From UBA6898 sp964463135 (GTDB lineage Bacteria > Nitrospirota > Thermodesulfovibrionia > Thermodesulfovibrionales > UBA6898): DNA of 64,000 bases. Below the pieces are notes generated by a model, which saw only the letters and a list, made by a program, of their open reading frames with translations, did no database searches and had not been told where the DNA came from. The stretch is taken from contig CAYXBA010000002.1 in the NCBI GenBank assembly GCA_964463135.1, positions 1 through 64,000 of the forward strand. Reading direction: 5' to 3'. Positions 15,578 to 23,785 of the stretch are shown here, piece after piece (position 1 is the stretch's first letter; every line of letters starts with the position of its first letter). A program made the translations under genes and the position numbers.

Positions 15578-16435
15578 CTACCGTCTCCCTTTATTTGAAT
15601 ACATCTTAGTGTCCGCTTCTTTCAGCACGGTCATGATCTCCTTGCCCGGAAGAAAATTGGCGCAGCCTGCACTGACCGCAAGGGAATAGTCCGGGCTGGA
15701 GTAGGAGAGGTTCCAGTCGTCTATCCTGGTCCTGATCCTGTCGATGATCTCCTGACACATGTCGCTGTCATGCTCCGGAATGACAACAAGGAACTCGTCA
15801 CCGCCAAACCGGACCACAATATCGGACGCCCTGACCGCCTCGGTCATGATAGCGGCGCAATCCCGCAGCAGCTTGTCCCCGAAGACATGGCCGTAGTTGT
15901 CATTGACCCATTTGAAATTGTCTATGTCGAGCATGACGATTGAGAAAGCATTGCCGTACCGCTTTGTCCGGGCCACTTCATTCATGATCATCTCATTGAA
16001 ATAGTTCCTGTTGTGGAGCCCGGTCAACGGGTCCCTTACCGCAAGACTCCTTAACTTGTCCTGCGTGTGCCTGAAGCTGTGGACAAGGGTAAGCAGGTGT
16101 TCATATATCTCGGCAACCGGATCGCCGAACACGGACTGCTGGTACACTTCGCACTGGGTGCAGCTCTTATATTTCAGGGCAAACTCTCCTTTTATCTTAC
16201 CGCTGCACATGGTGCCTGCTATCAGCCAGCATCTGCTGTCGATCTGCTTATATGCCGGGCATTCCTCATTCCTGCAGTTCTTCATTTCCCAGCACCGGAC
16301 AGCCGCACCTCTTGTGGTCAGCCTAAGCCATTCGTCCCAGGAGTCGTCTGTCTCCCTGAGCGACAGTTCTATGAACAATTTCACGTCATCAGAGAGCTGC
16401 TTGAGCACGCTGTTTAAGGCCTCTGCATTATCCAT
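15578..16435 (-). CDS. Diguanylate cyclase with N-terminal Cys-rich (two-CW-like) region
   Basis: 285 residues, no membrane segment. Residues about 45-100 contain CWEMKNCRNEECPAYK, CWLIAGTMCSGK and SCTQCEVYQ, a Cys/Trp pattern likely to bind a metal or an Fe-S cluster. The GGDEF domain starts at VRDPLTGLHNRNYFNEMI and carries an intact active site (VRFGGDEFLVVIPE). It should make cyclic di-GMP, possibly gated by metal, redox or a ligand through the Cys region. GGAGG lies before the ATG. It is convergent with dinB, 13 bp apart. Confidence 0.9.
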   Translation of the reverse strand: MDNAEALNSVLKQLSDDVKLFIELSLRETDDSWDEWLRLTTRGAAVRCWEMKNCRNEECPAYKQIDSRCWLIAGTMCSGKIKGEFALKYKSCTQCEVYQQSVFGDPVAEIYEHLLTLVHSFRHTQDKLRSLAVRDPLTGLHNRNYFNEMIMNEVARTKRYGNAFSIVMLDIDNFKWVNDNYGHVFGDKLLRDCAAIMTEAVRASDIVVRFGGDEFLVVIPEHDSDMCQEIIDRIRTRIDDWNLSYSSPDYSLAVSAGCANFLPGKEIMTVLKEADTKMYSNKGRR

Positions 16436-16578
16436 AAGATCCTCCTGGCCGTTTAATCTAATTATAGGCCGATCAGTGCTGTCGTCAATTTGAACTTCAA
16501 TGCATCAGAAGACTTGGGAACCGCGGCTTTAACTGAATTGCGTATTGTCAAACAGTTCAGATGCAATGGCCGCAATGC

Positions 16579-17352
16579 TTATCCTTTTTCTCCAAGGGCA
16601 AAGAGCCTCCTGAACGCTAACTCTATGCCTCTCTCCGTCCGGTAGTTCTCAAAGTTCATCGCAAAGGCATACGCGAAGCGCTCCTGCCTGTTCTCGTCCA
16701 TGAGTTCCAGATAGGGCCGCAAGGCTGCAGACAGGCTCCATTCGAGCACCTCGTCGATGCCTGCAAAGGCAAGCGTGTAATCTTTGTAAAAGGTCTGCAC
16801 ATTCGAAAAGCCTATGCCCTTCAACAGGTCCGCAAATTCATCCTTTAACGGGAAACGCCACGGAGAGTCGATCTTCTCGAAGGCCGACTGCATGCCTATG
16901 GCCCCTGCTGCGATATGGATATTATCTGCCAGTTCCCAGGAGAAGTCCCTGGCCGGAAGCTGCAGGGCAAGTCTGCCCTTGTTCTTCAATGCCCTGAAGC
17001 TGAGGGCCATGACCTCTTCCTGCTCCTGTATCCACTGGAGCGCAGAATTCGAGTATACGACATCGAACTCTGCACTGAAATTCATCTCCTGAGCAGGCAT
17101 ATGCATCAGCGTAATATTGCCTGCAGGGCGGATCTTCTCTTCTGCCAGTGCAAGCATCTCTGCTGAGGGATCGAGTCCGACAACCCTTCCATCGGCCGCC
17201 AGAACGGCAAGTTCTACGGTGAGCGATCCTGTGCCGCAGCCGATGTCCAGGACAGTATCGCCGGCCGTTAACGCAGCCATGGCGATAAGCTCCTTTCCTG
17301 CGTCGTTCTGTGCCGAATGTGTTGCTTCGTACTTCGCTGCATCCCATCTCAT
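16579..17352 (-). CDS. SAM-dependent methyltransferase (BioC/trans-aconitate type)
   Basis: 257 residues. GDTVLDIGCGTGSLTVELAV is the SAM-binding motif I, followed by VVGLDPSAEMLALAEEKI, FDVVYSNSALQWIQEQEEVM and a C-terminal half like the malonyl-ACP or trans-aconitate methyltransferases. No other biotin genes are adjacent, so the substrate is open. A strong GGAGGTG precedes the ATG. Directly upstream on the same strand are a terminator (17371-17399) and a 27-codon ORF with its own promoter, which suggests attenuation control or a peptide substrate. Confidence 0.82.
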   Translation of the reverse strand: MRWDAAKYEATHSAQNDAGKELIAMAALTAGDTVLDIGCGTGSLTVELAVLAADGRVVGLDPSAEMLALAEEKIRPAGNITLMHMPAQEMNFSAEFDVVYSNSALQWIQEQEEVMALSFRALKNKGRLALQLPARDFSWELADNIHIAAGAIGMQSAFEKIDSPWRFPLKDEFADLLKGIGFSNVQTFYKDYTLAFAGIDEVLEWSLSAALRPYLELMDENRQERFAYAFAMNFENYRTERGIELAFRRLFALGEKG

Positions 17353-17370
17353 GCTGCACCTCCAAATAAA

Positions 17371-17399
17371 AAGGCCGCGGAGTTGATCTCCGCGGCCTT
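17371..17399 (-). terminator. Intrinsic terminator/attenuator in front of the methyltransferase gene
   Basis: AAGGCCGCGGA and TCCGCGGCCTT pair over 11 bp with a 7-nt loop. On the minus strand they are followed by TTTTTAT. The Shine-Dalgarno of the methyltransferase gene begins directly after the T-run, so any expression from the upstream promoter must read through it. Confidence 0.8.
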
Positions 17400-17430
17400 C
17401 GGATAATTTCTCTTATGTTTCTGCGTTCAG

Positions 17431-17514
17431 CTAATAGAAATCTTCTCCGGCCGCGGCATTGACAGGCCACGCGGTAATAAGATGATTCATCGCTTTACGC
17501 AGATTCAAAAACAT
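17431..17514 (-). CDS. Possible 27-residue leader or signal peptide
   Basis: Minus-strand ATG at 17512-17514 to TAG at 17431-17433. The product begins MFLNLRKAMNHLITAWPVNA and ends AAGEDFY. The best promoter in this region would start transcription at about the A of this ATG, so it would be leaderless; there is no usable Shine-Dalgarno. It is followed by a terminator and then a methyltransferase gene. It could be an attenuation leader, a small peptide, or chance. Confidence 0.3.
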   Translation of the reverse strand: MFLNLRKAMNHLITAWPVNAAAGEDFY

Positions 17515-17520
17515 GATTTA

Positions 17521-17549
17521 ACTATATCCCTCTCTCTTTTTGCTGTCAA
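17521..17549 (-). promoter_or_regulatory. Minus-strand promoter upstream of the 27-codon ORF and methyltransferase
   Basis: On the minus strand: TTGACA (17549-17544), 17 bp, TATAGT (17526-17521). Both hexamers and the spacing are near consensus. The predicted start is around 17514, downstream of the proS stop at 17606. Confidence 0.65.
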
Positions 17550-17605
17550 GAAAAAATTGTCTCATAAAAATTGTCTCATACGTGGCAGCCCCTGCGCAGC
17601 GGCTT

Positions 17606-19291
17606 TCAGCTCCTGATCAGGGCCTTCATCTTTTCCAGGACCTCTTCGACCGTCACCTTTGCAGTCTCTTTGGTCTTTCGGTCCTTGATCTCGACAAGGC
17701 CTTCCCTGAGGTTCTTCTCGCCGATAATGATCTGGGTCGGGATGCCGATGAGGTCAGCATCTTTGAACTTTACGCCGGCCCGCTCTTCGCGGTCATCCAT
17801 CAGGACCTCGATCCGTGCCTTCTTCAGTTCCTCGTAAAGTCTGCCTGCTGTTTCTGCTGTTCCTGCATCGTTCATGTTCAGAGGGATCAGTTCAACGTCA
17901 AAGGGTGCTATGGACCGCGGCCAGATCATGCCGTCCTTGTCATTGTTCTGCTCTATCGCAGCTGCGGCAATGCGGGCAGGGCCGATGCCGTAGCTGCCCA
18001 TGATGATCGGTTTTTCATTGCCGTGCTCATCCAGGAAGACGGCCTTCAGTGCTGCAGAGTATTTTGTGCCGAGCTTGAAGATGTTGCCGATCTCGATCAC
18101 GCGTTCGACTATCAGTTCCTTGCCGCATTTTGTGCAGGCCTCACCCTGTTTTGCAATATGGATGTCATGCCATTCAGCAGTAATGTCCCTGTCAGCCTTC
18201 ACGCCCTTTATATGATAATGCTGTTTGTTCGCACCACTCACATACGTTCCCTGTTTCAGACAGGGGTCTCCGACAATCCGCAGGTCCTTATGCCCCATCG
18301 GACCGATGAACCCTGCCTCGACGCCGAGGATCTCTTTCACCTCGATCTTTTGCGCAGGCCTGTGCTGACCGATCACCTGTGCCAGTTTCTTCTCATGCAC
18401 CTCCTGGTCGCCACGCACCAGTGCGAGCACAGGCCCATTATCGGAGATCACCAGCACGCTCTTAATGAAATATTCCGGAGAAAGCTTCAGGAAATTCGTC
18501 ACCTCGCTGATTGTTCTCCGCTCCGGCGTATGTATTTCCTCGATCTGCCAGTCCTTCTCTTCTATCTGTTTCGGGATCGAGAGTGCCAGTTCAACGTTTG
18601 CAGAATACCCGCAGCCGGGGCAGATCGCCACCTGGTCTTCGCCTGCAGGGCTTGGCGCCATGAACTCGTGCGAGTACCCGCCTCCCATCATGCCCGGGTC
18701 TGATTCCACCTGCATGAACTTCAGGCCGCAGCGGTTGAATATCCTGTGGTACGCCTCTGCATGGAGCTGATAGTTCCTGTCCAGGCCTTCTTCGTCAGCG
18801 TCAAAGCTGTAGCTGTCCTTCATGATGAATTCCCGTGTGCGCAGCACGCCGCTCTTTGGCCGTGCCTCGTCCCTCAATTTTGTCTGTATCTGGTACCAGA
18901 CCTGGGGAAGATCGCGGTAAGAACGGATCTCCCGGGACGCCAGCCAGGTCATGATCTCCTCATGCGTCATGCCGAGGCAGAATTCGCGGTCATTGCGGTC
19001 CTTCAGCCTGAACATCTCACCGCCGATAATGTCCCAGCGGCCGGTCTGCTGCCAGATCTCTGCCGGGTGGAGGATCGGCATGGATATCTCCTGTGCATCG
19101 ATCGACTCCATCTCTTCTTTCAGGATCGCATCTATTTTGTCCAGGACCCTCCAGCCGAGCGGCAGAAATATGTAGAGCCCTGCAGCAAGCTGCCGCACAA
19201 AACCTGCGCGGAGCATTAAAATGTGGCTTATCGCTTCTGCATCGGCAGGTGCCTCCCGCAGCGTCGGTATGAACATCTTCGAAAATCGCAT
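17606..19291 (-). CDS. proS: Prolyl-tRNA synthetase
   Basis: 561 residues from the ATG at 19291 with GGAGG five bases upstream; the longer frame to 19303 adds four residues. Bacterial-type ProRS with the class II motifs: FIFLPLGWRVLDKI-type motif 1 region (here LYIFLPLGWRVLDKI), PQVWYQIQTKLRDEARPKSG as motif 2, and GSYGIGPARIAAAAIEQ as motif 3. The editing insertion between motifs 2 and 3 is present (around IEEIHTPERRTISEVTNFL to GFIGPMGHKDLRI). It charges tRNA-Pro. Confidence 0.96.
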   Translation of the reverse strand: MRFSKMFIPTLREAPADAEAISHILMLRAGFVRQLAAGLYIFLPLGWRVLDKIDAILKEEMESIDAQEISMPILHPAEIWQQTGRWDIIGGEMFRLKDRNDREFCLGMTHEEIMTWLASREIRSYRDLPQVWYQIQTKLRDEARPKSGVLRTREFIMKDSYSFDADEEGLDRNYQLHAEAYHRIFNRCGLKFMQVESDPGMMGGGYSHEFMAPSPAGEDQVAICPGCGYSANVELALSIPKQIEEKDWQIEEIHTPERRTISEVTNFLKLSPEYFIKSVLVISDNGPVLALVRGDQEVHEKKLAQVIGQHRPAQKIEVKEILGVEAGFIGPMGHKDLRIVGDPCLKQGTYVSGANKQHYHIKGVKADRDITAEWHDIHIAKQGEACTKCGKELIVERVIEIGNIFKLGTKYSAALKAVFLDEHGNEKPIIMGSYGIGPARIAAAAIEQNNDKDGMIWPRSIAPFDVELIPLNMNDAGTAETAGRLYEELKKARIEVLMDDREERAGVKFKDADLIGIPTQIIIGEKNLREGLVEIKDRKTKETAKVTVEEVLEKMKALIRS

Positions 19292-19367
19292 TACGTCCTC
19301 CAAAGAAAAAAGTATGGATTAGACTAAAGCATTGTCATGGTTGAGTCAAGACAGGCTGCAGGGGCTG

Positions 19368-19883
19368 TTATTTGATCTTTGTGCCGTCAAAGGGGCAGTA
19401 TTTCCATCTCAGATCAAGCTTTTTGCCGCAGAGTTCGCAGATCTTCTCGCTTACAGCTCCTGAATTCAGATCGATCTCCTTCCCGTCGGAAAGTATTTTC
19501 TTCACCGAGGAGAGCACTACAAATATCCTCTCATTATTATCATTGGGGTCGATCGGCTTCAGAAAAAAACCGAGCCTGTCGAGATGAAAACTGTGGGTGT
19601 ATCCTTCTATATCTTCATTGTCCGTAAAGGTGACGCAGATACGGCGTTCTGTTGACATGACTCCGGGCAGAGATCTCTCCGGAGGTCTGTTGTGCGGTGA
19701 CTTGCTGCCTTCAAGCCTCTTCACGAAAAAGACCGCCTTGAGGTCATCGACAAGAACATCAGTGCTGTCATCAGGAGCATCGGCAGCGGACATATGAAAA
19801 CTGTTCCGGTAAGGCAGGAAATCTCCGGTCATACCCTTGAGCATGGTGCCGTCCTTCTTCTTTGCAACGATCTTCGTCAGCAT
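19368..19883 (-). CDS. Conserved hypothetical protein with C-terminal zinc ribbon
   Basis: 171 residues. The N-terminal part (KIVAKKKDGTMLKGMTGDFL, FHMS, DVLVDDLKAVFFVKRLEG) resembles small beta-barrel domains seen in DUF6982-like or PilZ-adjacent proteins. The C-terminus ICELCGKKLDLRWKYCPFDG has a CxxC...CPxxG pattern with three Cys, likely zinc-binding. No export signal. It is upstream of proS in the same direction, 77 bp apart. Function unknown. Confidence 0.65.
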   Translation of the reverse strand: MLTKIVAKKKDGTMLKGMTGDFLPYRNSFHMSAADAPDDSTDVLVDDLKAVFFVKRLEGSKSPHNRPPERSLPGVMSTERRICVTFTDNEDIEGYTHSFHLDRLGFFLKPIDPNDNNERIFVVLSSVKKILSDGKEIDLNSGAVSEKICELCGKKLDLRWKYCPFDGTKIK

Positions 19884-20032
19884 GGGTCCCTCCGCGTTCT
19901 GTCATGGACTCTTACGGTAAAGAGTAGTATATGCAGATCTGCAATACAAGCAGAAACTGCCCGGGTGAATCTTTTAAAAAAGCAGGCAACATGGTAGAGT
20001 ATATCTGATTTTCTATTAAGGAGCTACGAAAC

Positions 20033-20506
20033 GTGCAAAGAATCCCTTTAACGCCGGACGGATACCGTAAGCTGCAGGCTGAGCTTGAGCATTTGATGAA
20101 GGTCGAGAGACCGCAGAATATACAGGCCATTGCAGAGGCGCGCGCGCATGGCGACCTCTCTGAAAATGCAGAATATCATGCAGCAAAGGAACAGCAGTCG
20201 TTCATTCAGGGACGAATACAGGAACTGCAGGGCAAGATCGCCATGGCGCAGGTGATCGACCCCGCCACCATCAGACAGTCGAAGATTGCGTTCGGCGCAA
20301 AGGTGAAGGTCCTCGACGTCGAGGCTGACACCGAATACATATTCATCCTTGTCGGGCCTGAAGAGGCTGATGTGAAGCAGGGCAAGATATCGCTCAGTTC
20401 ACCGGTCGGCAAGGCGCTTATCGGGAAGGATGTGGGTGATACTGCCATAATCAAGGCGCCTGCCAGAACTATAGAATATGAGATCGTAGAGATAACCTTT
20501 GAGTAG
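20033..20506 (+). CDS. greA: Transcription elongation factor GreA
   Basis: 157 residues with a GTG start nine bases after AGGAG. LTPDGYRKLQAELEHLMKVE and ARAHGDLSENAEYHAAKEQQ form the coiled coil whose acidic tip (DLSEN) stimulates RNA polymerase transcript cleavage. The C-terminal domain has ISLSSPVGKALIGKDVGD. It is the first gene of a tightly packed run with pyrK, pyrD and a SAM hydrolase. Confidence 0.96.
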   Translation: MQRIPLTPDGYRKLQAELEHLMKVERPQNIQAIAEARAHGDLSENAEYHAAKEQQSFIQGRIQELQGKIAMAQVIDPATIRQSKIAFGAKVKVLDVEADTEYIFILVGPEEADVKQGKISLSSPVGKALIGKDVGDTAIIKAPARTIEYEIVEITFE

Positions 20507-21269
20507 ATACTTCAAGGCAGAAATTCAGGAAAACCGTCCGGTCCACGCAGTCCATAACCTCCTTACCGTTAACGTCCCCGCAGAGATGCCTGAGCCGCGG
20601 CCCGGCCAGTTCTTCATGATCGAAGTGAACAAGGGAACAGACCCTCTGCTGAAGCGGGCCTTCAGTCTGTTTAGAAAGACAGGACAGGGTGTGCAGATAC
20701 TGTACCGGATCAGGGGCAAGGGCACCGAGATCCTGAAGGAGATGAAAGAGGGGGCCGTGATCGAGGTGCTTGGTCCTTTGGGCACCTGCTATCCTATGCC
20801 TTCAGGGGAGATCGTCCCGCTCGTTATTGCGGGCGGCATCGGCATTGCCTCGGTTTTTTCGTTCGTGGAGCAGCTGGCAGGCAGGGCAGTGGTCTTTTAT
20901 GGTGCGCGCACAAAGGACGACCTGCTGATGCATGATGAACTGAAGGGATATACAAAAGAGCTCATCGTAAGTACTGACGATGGCTCAGCAGGCACAAAAG
21001 GAAACGCTGCTGATATGCTCTCTTCCTTTTTGTCCAATCTTCAGTCCCCAGCCCCCAATTACCGGATCTACGCCTGCGGTCCGCACCCGCTGCTCAAGGC
21101 AATCGCGGAGATCGGCAGACAGCATAAGATCCCAACCTATGTTTCGATGGAAGAGCATATGGCCTGCGGCATCGGCGCCTGCCTCGGCTGTGTCGTGAAG
21201 ACCCGGGACGGATACACGAGGGTCTGCAAGGAAGGCCCGATATTCGAGTCAAAGGAGATCGTCTGGTGA
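20499..21269 (+). CDS. pyrK: Dihydroorotate dehydrogenase electron-transfer subunit
   Basis: 256 residues from a TTG that overlaps the end of greA by eight bases. FAD-binding residues include RPGQFFMIEV and LLKRAFSL. The NAD-binding core is LVIAGGIGIASVFSF and YACGPHPLLKAI. The C-terminal 2Fe-2S site is CGIGACLGCVVKT with a last Cys in RVCKEGP. It passes electrons from PyrD to NAD. The next Met is far downstream inside conserved sequence, so the TTG start is preferred. Confidence 0.94.
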   Translation: MSRYFKAEIQENRPVHAVHNLLTVNVPAEMPEPRPGQFFMIEVNKGTDPLLKRAFSLFRKTGQGVQILYRIRGKGTEILKEMKEGAVIEVLGPLGTCYPMPSGEIVPLVIAGGIGIASVFSFVEQLAGRAVVFYGARTKDDLLMHDELKGYTKELIVSTDDGSAGTKGNAADMLSSFLSNLQSPAPNYRIYACGPHPLLKAIAEIGRQHKIPTYVSMEEHMACGIGACLGCVVKTRDGYTRVCKEGPIFESKEIVW

Positions 21270-22183
21270 GCATTGACCTTCGCGTCAGGATAGGCAGCCT
21301 TGAACTGAAGAATCCGGTCATGACCGCATCAGGTACTTTTGGGTATGGCGAAGAGTATGCCGAATTCCTTGACCTGGGACGGCTGGGCGCTGTTGTGGTT
21401 AAGGGCCTTTCGCTTCTGCCGAAGGAAGGCAATCCGCCGCCGCGCATTGTCGAAACTGCATCCGGCATGCTCAATGCCATCGGGCTCCAAAATATCGGCA
21501 TTCAAAGATTTATCGAGGAGAAGATACCCTTTCTCAGGACGTACGACACCAAGGTGATCGTTAATTTCTTCGGAGACTCGGTAGATGAATATGTCGCAGC
21601 TGCAGAAAAACTGAGCTCTGTGGACGGTATTCATGCGCTGGAGATGAACATCTCCTGTCCGAACAAGCAGGCAGGATGGTGCATCTTCGGCACTGACCCC
21701 AAAGTGACGACCCAGGTGGTCGGCGCAGTGAGGAAGGCGACCAGTCTGCCGCTCATTGTGAAGCTCTCTCCGAATGTGACCGATATCTCGCTTATGGCAA
21801 AGGTGGCTGTAGATGCAGGCGCTGACGCCCTTTCGGTGATCAATACCCTGACCGGCATGGCGATCGATGTACAGACACGGAAGCCGAAGCTTGCGAACAG
21901 GACCGGCGGGCTTTCAGGCCCTGCGATCAAGCCGGTGGCAGTCCGCATGGTATATGAGGTCTATAAGGCGGTAAAGGTACCTATAATCGGCATGGGGGGG
22001 ATCATGAAGGCTCACGACGCGGTCGAGTTCCTGCTGGCAGGTGCAACAGCCGTCGCGGTCGGCACGGCAAATTTTGTGAACCCCAGGGCTACAATTGAGA
22101 TACTTGATGGTATAATGGGCTATATGCAGGACGGGAAGGTCGAGGATATTAACCTTTTGAGAGGTGCCGCGCATGCAAGCTAA
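21266..22183 (+). CDS. pyrD: Dihydroorotate dehydrogenase, class 1B catalytic subunit
   Basis: 305 residues with a GTG overlapping the pyrK stop (GTGA). Motifs: LKNPVMTASGTFGYGEEY, VVVKGLSLLPKEGNPPPRI, ALEMNISCPN with the class 1 catalytic Cys in the SCPN segment, LPLIVKLSPNVTD, and IGMGGIMKAHDAVEFLLAGA. It oxidises dihydroorotate to orotate in pyrimidine synthesis and needs PyrK, which is encoded immediately upstream. Confidence 0.95.
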   Translation: MSIDLRVRIGSLELKNPVMTASGTFGYGEEYAEFLDLGRLGAVVVKGLSLLPKEGNPPPRIVETASGMLNAIGLQNIGIQRFIEEKIPFLRTYDTKVIVNFFGDSVDEYVAAAEKLSSVDGIHALEMNISCPNKQAGWCIFGTDPKVTTQVVGAVRKATSLPLIVKLSPNVTDISLMAKVAVDAGADALSVINTLTGMAIDVQTRKPKLANRTGGLSGPAIKPVAVRMVYEVYKAVKVPIIGMGGIMKAHDAVEFLLAGATAVAVGTANFVNPRATIEILDGIMGYMQDGKVEDINLLRGAAHAS

Positions 22184-22979
22184 TCCAGTCATCACGCTCA
22201 CTACGGATTTTGGAGTCAATGATCCCTTTGTAGGGGTCATGAAGGGGGCGATCCTCAGCATCAACCCCATGGCAAATGTCATTGATCTCAGCCACGGGAT
22301 CGCATCCCATAGCATCAGGGAGGCGGCATTTACCATAGGCATGAACTACAAGTTCTTTCCTGAGCGGACCTGCCATGTGGTTGTTGTGGACCCGGGTGTC
22401 GGGTCGCGCAGGCGGCCCCTCCTTGTTGTGACCGAACGGCAATATTTCATCGGACCGGACAACGGCGTCTTCTCCTATATATATAAGAAGGAGGCGCGGA
22501 CGCTCCAAGTCTTCCATATTACGGCTGATCACTATTTTCTCAAGTCCAAAAGTTCGACCTTCCAGGGAAGGGATGTCTTCGCGCCTGTTGCCGCATGGCT
22601 TTCCGGCGGCAAGAATATTCAGAACTTCGGAGAGGTGATTACTGATTACCGCGCTGTCGAACTTCCGATACCGGTCATGGATAAGACCGTTATAAAGGGC
22701 GAGATCATCCATGTGGATAAATTCGGTAATGCCACCACGAACATCAGCGAGACCGAGATCGATGCGCTGACCGGCCAGAATCCGGAGGCATCACTCAAGG
22801 TGCTGCTCTCGGGCAAAGAGGTGCCGATGAAGATGTATTACGGCGAGGCCCTCGATAAGGAACTCCATTCCGTGATCAACAGTTCGGAATATGTCGAGTT
22901 CTTTGTGAACCGGGGGAGTGCTGCTGCACTCTTTAATATCGCGATCGGCAATCCGGTCGAGATACATATTAAGCCGTAA
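22173..22979 (+). CDS. SAM hydrolase (DUF62/SAM hydroxide adenosyltransferase)
   Basis: 268 residues from the ATG at 22173, which has GAGAGG eight bases upstream and overlaps the pyrD end. ITLTTDFGVNDPFVGVMKGA, INPMANVIDLSHGI, VVVVDPGVGSRRRPL, FIGPDNGVFS, FQGRDVFAPVAAWL and DKFGNATTNIS are the family hallmarks, including the Asp that binds SAM. Characterised relatives split SAM to adenosine and methionine. The fluorinase/chlorinase branch has extra loops I do not see here. Confidence 0.93.
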   Translation: MQANPVITLTTDFGVNDPFVGVMKGAILSINPMANVIDLSHGIASHSIREAAFTIGMNYKFFPERTCHVVVVDPGVGSRRRPLLVVTERQYFIGPDNGVFSYIYKKEARTLQVFHITADHYFLKSKSSTFQGRDVFAPVAAWLSGGKNIQNFGEVITDYRAVELPIPVMDKTVIKGEIIHVDKFGNATTNISETEIDALTGQNPEASLKVLLSGKEVPMKMYYGEALDKELHSVINSSEYVEFFVNRGSAAALFNIAIGNPVEIHIKP

Positions 22980-23021
22980 TCCCCCAACCATTATTCGTAT
23001 ATCCAAACTGCCCGATAATAC

Positions 23022-23055
23022 TTGACAGATTTACTAAACTTTTATAAGGTAAATC
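23022..23055 (+). promoter_or_regulatory. Promoter and inverted-repeat operator of the Rrf2 operon
   Basis: TTGACA at 23022-23027 is followed by the perfect inverted repeat GATTTAC (23028-23034) and GTAAATC (23049-23055) spaced by 14 bp. A -10-like TATAAG lies between the arms at 23043-23048. The right arm ends at the ATG. Placement of the arms around the -10 fits repression by the Rrf2 protein encoded next. Confidence 0.55.
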
Positions 23056-23535
23056 ATGCTCAGGTTATCCACAAAAGGACAGTACGGCGTGCGTGCGATG
23101 TACGAGATCGCGAGGGCCGGAAGTGTCGGTCCGGTCACGATCAGGCAGATCTCCGAAAGGCAGAACGTGTCTGTTTCCTATCTTGAACAGATACTCAATA
23201 CGTTGCGCAAATCCGGGATCATTCAGAGCGTGAAGGGGCCTGGCGGAGGTTATATGCTGGCCCGTGTGCCGGAGAAGATCAGCATCGGCGAGATCCTCAG
23301 GGAGCTCGAAGGGCCGGTAGCGATCACGTCCTGCCTTGACCCGAGCGAGGGCTGCATCCGGGTGGACAGCTGCGTAACGCACCTGCTCTGGAAATCTCTC
23401 GGCGAGAATATCGAACAGTTCCTTAACAGCATGTCCCTGAAGGACCTTCTTGCCGGCGGCCAGCCCATGACCCTGCCGAAGATGCCGGGAAAAGGCAGGC
23501 AGGGCAAGGTCACCAAGGCGGCCTGCACCGTATGA
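23056..23535 (+). CDS. Rrf2/IscR-type transcriptional regulator
   Basis: 159 residues. The winged helix is LRLSTKGQYGVRAMYEIARA, then VTIRQISERQNVSVSYLEQI and SVKGPGGGYMLAR. A Cys trio (SCLDPSEGCIRVDSC) lies where IscR holds its Fe-S cluster. It heads a four-gene run with TusA-like, desulfurase-like and IscU proteins, so it likely senses Fe-S or sulfur status and controls its own operon through the inverted repeat upstream. Confidence 0.93.
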   Translation: MLRLSTKGQYGVRAMYEIARAGSVGPVTIRQISERQNVSVSYLEQILNTLRKSGIIQSVKGPGGGYMLARVPEKISIGEILRELEGPVAITSCLDPSEGCIRVDSCVTHLLWKSLGENIEQFLNSMSLKDLLAGGQPMTLPKMPGKGRQGKVTKAACTV

Positions 23536-23783
23536 AATTTGTCCAGGACGTCAAGCCTGATGTTACGACTGATATCGTCTATATGATGTGCCCCATGCAT
23601 CTGCTGAAACTTGAGGAGCAGATGAAAGAACTCGAGCCCGGCCAGATACTGGAGATTATGACCGACTATGACGGCGCGCTTGAGGATATTCCTGATTGGT
23701 GTAGAAAGACGAACAATGAATTTCTGGGGATAGATGAGACGCCGGATTTTTTTAAATTCTATATAAAGAAGGGCCCGAGGTGA
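23532..23783 (+). CDS. TusA-family sulfur carrier-like protein
   Basis: 83 residues starting in an ATGA overlap with the rrf2 stop. DIVYMMCPMHLLKLEEQMKE matches the TusA/SirA helix with Cys, although the usual CPxP motif reads CPMH. EPGQILEIMTDYDGALEDIP and FKFYIKKG complete the small alpha/beta fold. TusA proteins carry persulfide sulfur from a desulfurase; here the desulfurase homologue is the next gene. Confidence 0.85.
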   Translation: MKFVQDVKPDVTTDIVYMMCPMHLLKLEEQMKELEPGQILEIMTDYDGALEDIPDWCRKTNNEFLGIDETPDFFKFYIKKGPR

Positions 23784-23785
23784 TC

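Noticed and set aside
22173..22979. Fluorinase or chlorinase
   Set aside because: Sequence follows the common SAM hydroxide adenosyltransferase pattern. No halogenase-specific insertion is visible and the gene is in a pyrimidine operon.
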